From Pseudescherichia sp031987975 (lineage in GTDB: Bacteria > Pseudomonadota > Gammaproteobacteria > Enterobacterales > Enterobacteriaceae): 64,000 bases of DNA. Of this stretch, positions 59,964 to 64,000 are shown piece after piece. The notes below the pieces were generated by a model, which was given only the letters and a program-made list of their open reading frames with translations, ran no database searches and had not been told where the DNA came from. Position numbers and translations under genes: made by a program. Where the stretch lies: positions 248,001-312,000 of the forward strand of contig NZ_DALZYX010000002.1 of the NCBI RefSeq assembly GCF_031987975.1, written 5' to 3'. Each line of letters opens with the position of its first letter. The stretch's first letter is position 1.

Positions 59964-60530
59964 ATGAGTACAGAAAAGCAGAAAATGATTGCCGGCCAGC
60001 TTTACCGGTCTGGCGATGAGACATTACGGGCAGATCGCCTGCGTGCCAGGGAACTGCTGCATCAGTATAATCACTCCGCCCCATCAGAAAAGAGCGAACG
60101 GCGCGCCCTGCTTGCCGAGCTGCTCGGTAAAAGCGGTAATGGCTACATAGAGCCGAGCTTTCGCTGCGACTATGGCTACAATATTTTTCTCGGCAATGAT
60201 TTTTACGCTAACTTTGACTGCGTAATGCTGGATGTCTGTCCGATCCATATTGGCGATAACTGCATGCTTGCCCCAGGCGTGCATATTTATACCGCTACCC
60301 ACCCGCTTGATGCGACCGAACGCAACAGCGGATTAGAGTTTGGTGCCCCCGTCACTATTGGTAATAATGTCTGGATCGGTGGTCGGGCGGTGATAAACCC
60401 TGGCGTGACCATTGGTAATAACGTGGTGATTGGCTCCGGCAGCGTGGTTATTCGCGATATTCCCGATGACGTAGTGGTGGCAGGTAACCCGGCGCGGATC
60501 ATTAAAAAGCTGCCGCTGGCCTCGGCTTAA
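59964..60530 (+). CDS. maa: Maltose O-acetyltransferase
   Basis: A hexapeptide-repeat (left-handed beta helix) acetyltransferase that acetylates maltose and glucose with acetyl-CoA. The start at 59964 (MSTEKQKMIAGQLYRSGDETL) matches E. coli Maa and gives 188 residues (E. coli 183). An ATG at 59943 in frame, with an SD-like CAGGA, would add seven residues. The catalytic His is in YTATHPLDATERN, and hexad repeats run through ITIGNNVWIGGRAVINPG. The N-terminal third (residues 25-55) diverges from E. coli. Confidence 0.92.
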   Translation: MSTEKQKMIAGQLYRSGDETLRADRLRARELLHQYNHSAPSEKSERRALLAELLGKSGNGYIEPSFRCDYGYNIFLGNDFYANFDCVMLDVCPIHIGDNCMLAPGVHIYTATHPLDATERNSGLEFGAPVTIGNNVWIGGRAVINPGVTIGNNVVIGSGSVVIRDIPDDVVVAGNPARIIKKLPLASA

Positions 60531-60633
60531 CTGTTATGGTTTTTTGTCGCCTGTCTGTTACTTTTTTATCACTGCCACGGATCGTAAAATAGGCTGTTTC
60601 ACCTGCGTTTTGTCCGATCTCCAAAGGTAAAAA

Positions 60634-61128
60634 ATGACAGAAATAGAGCGACTGCTTACCCAAACTATTAATGAGCTAAATATCCGCGAGAAGCGTGACA
60701 ATCGGCCGCGCTTCAGCATTAGCTTTATTCGCAACCATCCCTGGCTGTTTATCGGCATGTACGTTGGCTGGTTTGCTACCCTGGCGGTGATGCTCCAGTC
60801 CGAAACCCTGGCCGGCTCCGTCTGGCTGCTGGTAGTGCTTTTCGCCCTGCTGAACGGTTTCTTCTTCTTTGACGTTTATCCGCGCTACCGCTATGAGGAT
60901 ATTGACGTGCTCGATTTCCGCGTCTGCTATAACGGTGAGTGGTACAACACACGCTTTGTGCCGCCTGAGCTAATCGATGCCATTATGCAATCGCCTGCGG
61001 TAGACGCAGCGCAAAAGAGCCAGCTGCAGCAGATGGTGCAGAAAAAAGGCGAGCTTTCGTTCTATGACGTCTACTCGCTGACGAAGCCCAAAGCCGGGCC
61101 ACATGCCCAGCCGCAGGTCGCTTCTTGA
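60634..61128 (+). CDS. ylaC: Inner-membrane protein YlaC
   Basis: 164 residues (E. coli YlaC 156) with two adjacent membrane helices (LFIGMYVGWFATLAVML and SVWLLVVLFALLNGFFFF, about 38-82) flanked by soluble ends. The cytoplasmic segment YRYEDIDVLDFRVCYNGEWYNTRFVP is the conserved core. Function is unknown; E. coli work places it among acid-stress-related membrane proteins. The next gene starts in an overlapping TTGA. Confidence 0.9.
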   Translation: MTEIERLLTQTINELNIREKRDNRPRFSISFIRNHPWLFIGMYVGWFATLAVMLQSETLAGSVWLLVVLFALLNGFFFFDVYPRYRYEDIDVLDFRVCYNGEWYNTRFVPPELIDAIMQSPAVDAAQKSQLQQMVQKKGELSFYDVYSLTKPKAGPHAQPQVAS

Positions 61129-61826
61129 GTCAGTATAATCACTACGGACAGCCGGTTGGCGATGCCCTTCCCGGCTGGCAACCTCGCCCGCTGCCACAGC
61201 GCGTTGTTCTACATGGACGCTACTGCCGCCTTGAGCCGCTGACGCGCTCTCATGCCGATGCGCTCTTTGCCGCGTATCAGCTCAGCGGCGATGGGCGCAG
61301 CTGGACATGGCTGGCGCGCGAACCGGAAGAGAGCATAGAACAGTATGCGGCGTGGGTTGAGAGCGTAGAGCAGCTAACGGATCCGCTCCACTTTGCCGTC
61401 ATTGATACGCAAACCGACAGGCCGGTAGGCACCCTTGCGCTGATGCGAATTGACGCCAGCAACGGCGTCATCGAAGTCGGCCATGTCCACTTCTCTTCTT
61501 TGCTGAGCCGTACCCCCGCCTCGACCGAGGCCCAATGGCTGTTGATGCGCTACGCCTTTATGACGCTTGGCTACCGCCGCTACGAGTGGAAATGTAACAG
61601 CCTTAATGAACCCTCTCGGCAGGCCGCGCTGCGCTTAGGCTTTCAGTATGAGGGCCGCTTTCGCCAGGCATTAGTCGTCAAGGGCCACAACCGCGATACC
61701 GACTGGTTCTCTATCATTGACGGTGAGTGGCCAGACATTGACGCCGCCATGCAACGCTGGCTGTCCCCGGATAACTTCACCACCGACGGCAAGCAGCGCC
61801 ACTCACTGGCCTCGCTACGAACGTAG
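61125..61826 (+). CDS. GNAT-family N-acetyltransferase (RimJ/RimL-like)
   Basis: A 233-residue acetyltransferase of the RimJ/RimL type. Residues about 25-45 (VVLHGRYCRLEPLTRSHADALF) begin the fold. VGTLALMRIDASNGVIEVGHVHFS is the core beta-strand pair, and RYEWKCNSLNEPSRQAALRLGF near 165 contains the acetyl-CoA-proximal Asn and RxAxRLGF motif. It starts at a TTG that overlaps the ylaC stop by 4 bases, so it is coupled to ylaC. The substrate is unknown. Confidence 0.85.
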   Translation: MSQYNHYGQPVGDALPGWQPRPLPQRVVLHGRYCRLEPLTRSHADALFAAYQLSGDGRSWTWLAREPEESIEQYAAWVESVEQLTDPLHFAVIDTQTDRPVGTLALMRIDASNGVIEVGHVHFSSLLSRTPASTEAQWLLMRYAFMTLGYRRYEWKCNSLNEPSRQAALRLGFQYEGRFRQALVVKGHNRDTDWFSIIDGEWPDIDAAMQRWLSPDNFTTDGKQRHSLASLRT

Positions 61827-61875
61827 CTCGTTGATTATCAACGAAACGGCTACCAAACCGCTCTCTCAATCTGAA

Positions 61876-61903
61876 TTGACATTCCAAAAAAAAGTATTAC
61901 ATT
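61876..61903 (+). promoter_or_regulatory. Promoter-like pair for the putative ncRNA
   Basis: A consensus TTGACA (61876-61881) is followed after 16 bases by TACATT (61898-61903). A TATAGA at 61904-61909 is an alternative -10 but is 22 bases away. The predicted start near 61910 falls at the base of a 7-bp hairpin. Confidence 0.55.
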
Positions 61904-61909
61904 TATAGA

Positions 61910-62350
61910 TAACAGCGTTGCTTATTGAGAGCGCTGTTAAGCAGTAAGATGTAATGTATGAATGCGATAAAGGCCACGAAGTATTGTTGTATGGGAGAAT
62001 CGGCGTAGCGTAACTATGTTGTAAGTCTACCCGATGACGCTTTAAGGCCACGTAGTCAGTATCTACAATCGCAGGGTGTGAACGAAAATCGCGATGATGT
62101 AAGGCCCCGTTGTATGTAGTATGGGTTGCGTGTTGAAACGTCATGTTTTAAAACGCAATGGAAGTAAGGCCACGCATCAAAAAGTCTATATCGCGAAGGG
62201 TGTGTACTTAAGTATCGAGGTCTAAGACCTTAGCGTGTACATTTAAAGCAGTATCATAAGCAGTATCATGTAGTTAAGTTCCTTAATGTTAAATGCAATA
62301 TCAGCAGTACCCTAAGAGCCCTGACTTCTCCGGTCAGGGCTCTTATCATT
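61910..62350 (+). ncRNA. Putative modular structured non-coding RNA
   Basis: TAAGGCC(A/C)CG occurs four times, with GGCC beginning at 61972, 62046, 62103 and 62168 (copy 1 is TAAAGGCCACG). Each copy follows a hairpin: AACAGCG/CGCTGTT (61911-61938), ATCGG/CCGAT (61999-62035), ATCGC/GCGAT (62068-62095), TTGCGT/ACGCAA (62126-62158). Then come an AGGTC/GACCT hairpin (62217-62229) and a perfect 12-base tandem repeat AAGCAGTATCAT (62246-62269), with a degenerate copy near 61939. A consensus -35 upstream and a 13-bp terminator downstream bound it. All frames have frequent stops. I recognise no known RNA family; a sponge or multi-site protein-binding RNA is one possibility. Confidence 0.5.
62313..62345 (+). 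terminator. Strong terminator of the putative ncRNA
   Basis: A perfect 13-bp stem (TAAGAGCCCTGAC / GTCAGGGCTCTTA) with a 7-base loop is followed by TCATTTT. No annotated coding gene lies within 480 bases upstream, so it must end some other transcript. Confidence 0.9.
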
Positions 62351-62497
62351 TTGGCCTGCCGCGAACCGCATCCCCTGCCTTATCTATTTTTCGCAAAAGC
62401 ACTTGATCCCACCCGGTCATAAATTAGAAAAGAAGGTTATTGGTTGAAAATTTGGCGTTAAGGCACTCTGCCAGAAAGCCAATATGAGGAGTCAGCC

Positions 62498-63526
62498 ATG
62501 ACCGCTACCCGCCTGCCCGTTCTTGATCTGTCGCACTTTTCCGATCCCGTTGCTCGTCCCGTTTTTCTGGAACAGCTGCGCCATGCCGCACGGGATATCG
62601 GCTTCTTCTATCTGGTGAATCACGGCGTCGATGACGCCTTGCAACGCGCCGTCCAGCAGGAGGCGCGCCGCTTCTTTGCCCTTCCCGACGGTGAGAAGCA
62701 ACAGGTGGCGATGATCCACTCTCCCCATTTTCGCGGCTATAACCGGGCGGCCTCTGAGCTAACGCGCGGCCAGCCTGACTGGCGCGAGCAATTTGATATT
62801 GGCGCTGAGCGTCCGGCCCTGAACGTTGCCGGGGACGATCCGCGCTGGCGGCGTCTGCAGGGACCAAACCTGTGGCCAGAGGCGCAGCCGACCCTGAAGC
62901 CTGCCCTGCTCGCCTGGCAAAAAGCGATGACCAGCATGGCACTCAACCTGCTGCGCGCCTTCGCCCAGGCACTGGATCTGCCTCCGGACGCCTTTGATGC
63001 GCTGTATGGCGATAAGCCTAATGAGCACATCAAGCTGATCCGCTATCCAGGCCAGCCGGCAACCGAGAGCCAGCAAGGCGTCGGCGCACATAAGGACTCC
63101 GGCTTCCTGAGCTTCCTGCTGCAGGATGAACAGAGAGGCTTGCAGGTAGAAGTGGCACCGGGCCGCTGGCTGGATGCCGCCCCGCTGGCCGGGAGCTTCG
63201 TCGTGAACATTGGTGAGCTGCTGGAGCTGGCCACCAACGGCTATCTGCGCGCCACGGTGCACCGGGTGGTCTCCCCCGCTGCCGGGCAGGAGCGGCTATC
63301 GATCGCCTTTTTCCTCGGTGCACAGCTGGACGCGGTGGTGCCGGTCTACGCCCTGCCCGAGCAGCTGGCGCAGGAGGCGCTAGGGCCAGAGAGCGATCCG
63401 CAGAACCCACTGCTGCGTGACGTGGGCTGGAACTACCTGAAAGGTCGGCTGCGATCCCATCCGGACGTGGCCGAGCGTTACTACCGGGACGTGCTGCGCG
63501 AGCGCAGCGAACAGCTGATTGCCTGA
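62498..63526 (+). CDS. Isopenicillin-N-synthase-like 2OG-Fe(II) oxygenase
   Basis: A 342-residue non-haem iron oxygenase. The Fe ligands His198-x-Asp200 (AHKDSGF) and His255 (TVHRV), and the 2-oxoglutarate-binding Arg266-x-Ser268 (RLSIAFF), are intact. The N-terminal DIOX_N-type domain includes ARDIGFFYLVNHGV. SD GAGGAG (62485-62490) supports the ATG. Substrate is unknown; plant-hormone, amino-acid and sulfonate oxygenases share the fold. A MetQ-like binding protein follows 36 bases later on the same strand, suggesting that it acts on an imported, possibly sulfur-containing, compound (inference). Confidence 0.87.
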   Translation: MTATRLPVLDLSHFSDPVARPVFLEQLRHAARDIGFFYLVNHGVDDALQRAVQQEARRFFALPDGEKQQVAMIHSPHFRGYNRAASELTRGQPDWREQFDIGAERPALNVAGDDPRWRRLQGPNLWPEAQPTLKPALLAWQKAMTSMALNLLRAFAQALDLPPDAFDALYGDKPNEHIKLIRYPGQPATESQQGVGAHKDSGFLSFLLQDEQRGLQVEVAPGRWLDAAPLAGSFVVNIGELLELATNGYLRATVHRVVSPAAGQERLSIAFFLGAQLDAVVPVYALPEQLAQEALGPESDPQNPLLRDVGWNYLKGRLRSHPDVAERYYRDVLRERSEQLIA

Positions 63527-63562
63527 TCAAACCTACCGTCATAACGATAAAGGATAAAAATC

Positions 63563-64000
63563 ATGAAACCTGCAGCATTTAAACTGGCTGGCCTGGCACT
63601 TTCTCTGTCTCTGGCATGGGGTTCCGCCCATGCGGAAGCGTTGCGCATTGCGGCGGACGCCGTGCCACACGCGGAAATTCTTAACTACATCAAAACGTTC
63701 GATCCGAAGCTGGACATCAAGGTGGTGGAGCTGACCAGCGGCGTCAACGCCAACGAACTGCTAGCTAACGGCGACGTCGATGCCAACTACTTTCAGCACG
63801 TTCCGTATCTAAAAGATCAGGAAAAGGCGCTGGGCAAAACCTTTGCCGTGGCGGCGACGGTTCATATTGAGCCGCTGGGCATCTACTCACGTAAGTATAA
63901 AGATTTCAAGTCGGTACCTGACAACGCCACGGTGGCAGTACCGAATAACACGACCAATCTGAGCCGCGCTCTGTTCCTGCTGCAAAGCCAGGGGCTGATT
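63563..64000 (+). CDS. MetQ/NlpA-like periplasmic binding protein, 3' end outside window
   Basis: The first 146 residues of a solute-binding protein are visible. A signal peptide (MKPAAFKLAGLALSLSLAWG) ends at AHA-E with no lipobox Cys, so it is probably soluble periplasmic, unlike MetQ. Family motifs are ANELLANGDVDANYFQHVPYL and AVPNNTTNLSRALFLLQ. SD AAGGA lies upstream. It is cotranscribed with the 2OG oxygenase gene; ATPase and permease genes may follow beyond the window, or it may share another transporter such as sfbBC. Confidence 0.88.
   Translation, partial: MKPAAFKLAGLALSLSLAWGSAHAEALRIAADAVPHAEILNYIKTFDPKLDIKVVELTSGVNANELLANGDVDANYFQHVPYLKDQEKALGKTFAVAATVHIEPLGIYSRKYKDFKSVPDNATVAVPNNTTNLSRALFLLQSQGLI

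Larger units (their letters stand above)
61827..62497. other. 670-base gene-free interval
   Basis: No open frame here is convincing on either strand. The interval contains a hairpin after the acetyltransferase (CGTTGA/TCAACG near 61830), a promoter-like pair, a repetitive structured block described separately, a strong terminator, and a 150-base leader before the oxygenase gene. Confidence 0.6.

Noticed and set aside
61866..62144. 92-codon reverse frame in the 670-base gap
   Set aside because: It is low in plausible codon use and cuts across the promoter-like pair, hairpins and repeated motifs that make better sense as an RNA.
61968..62174. CRISPR array or REP/BIME cluster
   Set aside because: The repeat is only about 10 bases and the spacing varies between 57 and 74 bases, so it is not CRISPR. 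The sequence does not match the REP consensus beyond a few bases, and no cas genes are near.
61910..62350. Type III (ToxI-like) antitoxin RNA
   Set aside because: ToxI repeats are tandem, near-identical and followed by a toxN-type gene. Here the repeats are dispersed and the next gene is a 2OG-Fe oxygenase.

Overview
The window is an enterobacterial chromosome segment. Gene content, order and near-identical protein sequences match the E. coli/Salmonella/Klebsiella/Enterobacter group. Relative to E. coli numbering it runs backwards, from argU-folD-purEK towards acrAB-hha-ylaC. The genus cannot be fixed from sequence alone; sfbABC, mmuPM, a MesX/MesD pair and a 2OG-Fe oxygenase next to ylaC point to a non-E. 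coli Enterobacteriaceae with GC-rich core genes.

Layout. 1-930: AT-rich accessory DNA (an unknown partial gene and a decayed membrane gene) ending exactly at the 3' end of tRNA-Arg(TCT), a classic integration site. 1.2-10.9 kb: core folate, PTS, tRNA-charging, lipid A and purine genes (folD, ybcJ, a MalX/MalI-like PTS-regulator pair, cysS, ppiB, lpxH, purEK, selU). 10.9-14.7 kb: a MetNIQ-type importer (sfbABC) and a porin, where E. coli K-12 has allantoin and Rhs genes. 14.9-31.1 kb: ybbP-ybbA, tesA, ybbO, cnoX, qmcA-ybbJ, cueR/copA, ybaP, ybaK, ushA, fsr, ybaL. 31.1-38.9 kb: an accessory block between ybaL and gsk, which are neighbours in E. coli. It carries mmuPM, a small unknown gene, a haloacetate-dehalogenase-like hydrolase, a YmgB-like protein, a MesX/MesD folate-independent methionine synthase pair and mdtJI. 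38.9-61.1 kb: core gsk, hemH, adk, htpG, recR, ybaB, dnaX, apt, ybaN, priC, ybaM, mscK, acrR, acrAB, tomB-hha, maa, ylaC. A HigBA-type toxin-antitoxin pair is wedged between ybaB and recR. 61.1-64 kb: a GNAT acetyltransferase, a 670-base non-coding interval, an isopenicillin-N-synthase-like oxygenase and a truncated MetQ-like binding protein.

The strongest candidate for something undescribed is the interval 61827-62497. It has a promoter-like start, four copies of a TAAGGCC(A/C)CG motif each following a hairpin, a perfect 12-base tandem repeat and a 13-bp terminator, so it looks like a structured non-coding RNA of about 430 nt. The second is the MesX/MesD operon with two MetR-type boxes. With MetJ-type boxes upstream of mmuPM, this makes the ybaL-gsk block largely a methionine-supply island. 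Programmed -1 frameshift signals are visible in both copA and dnaX.
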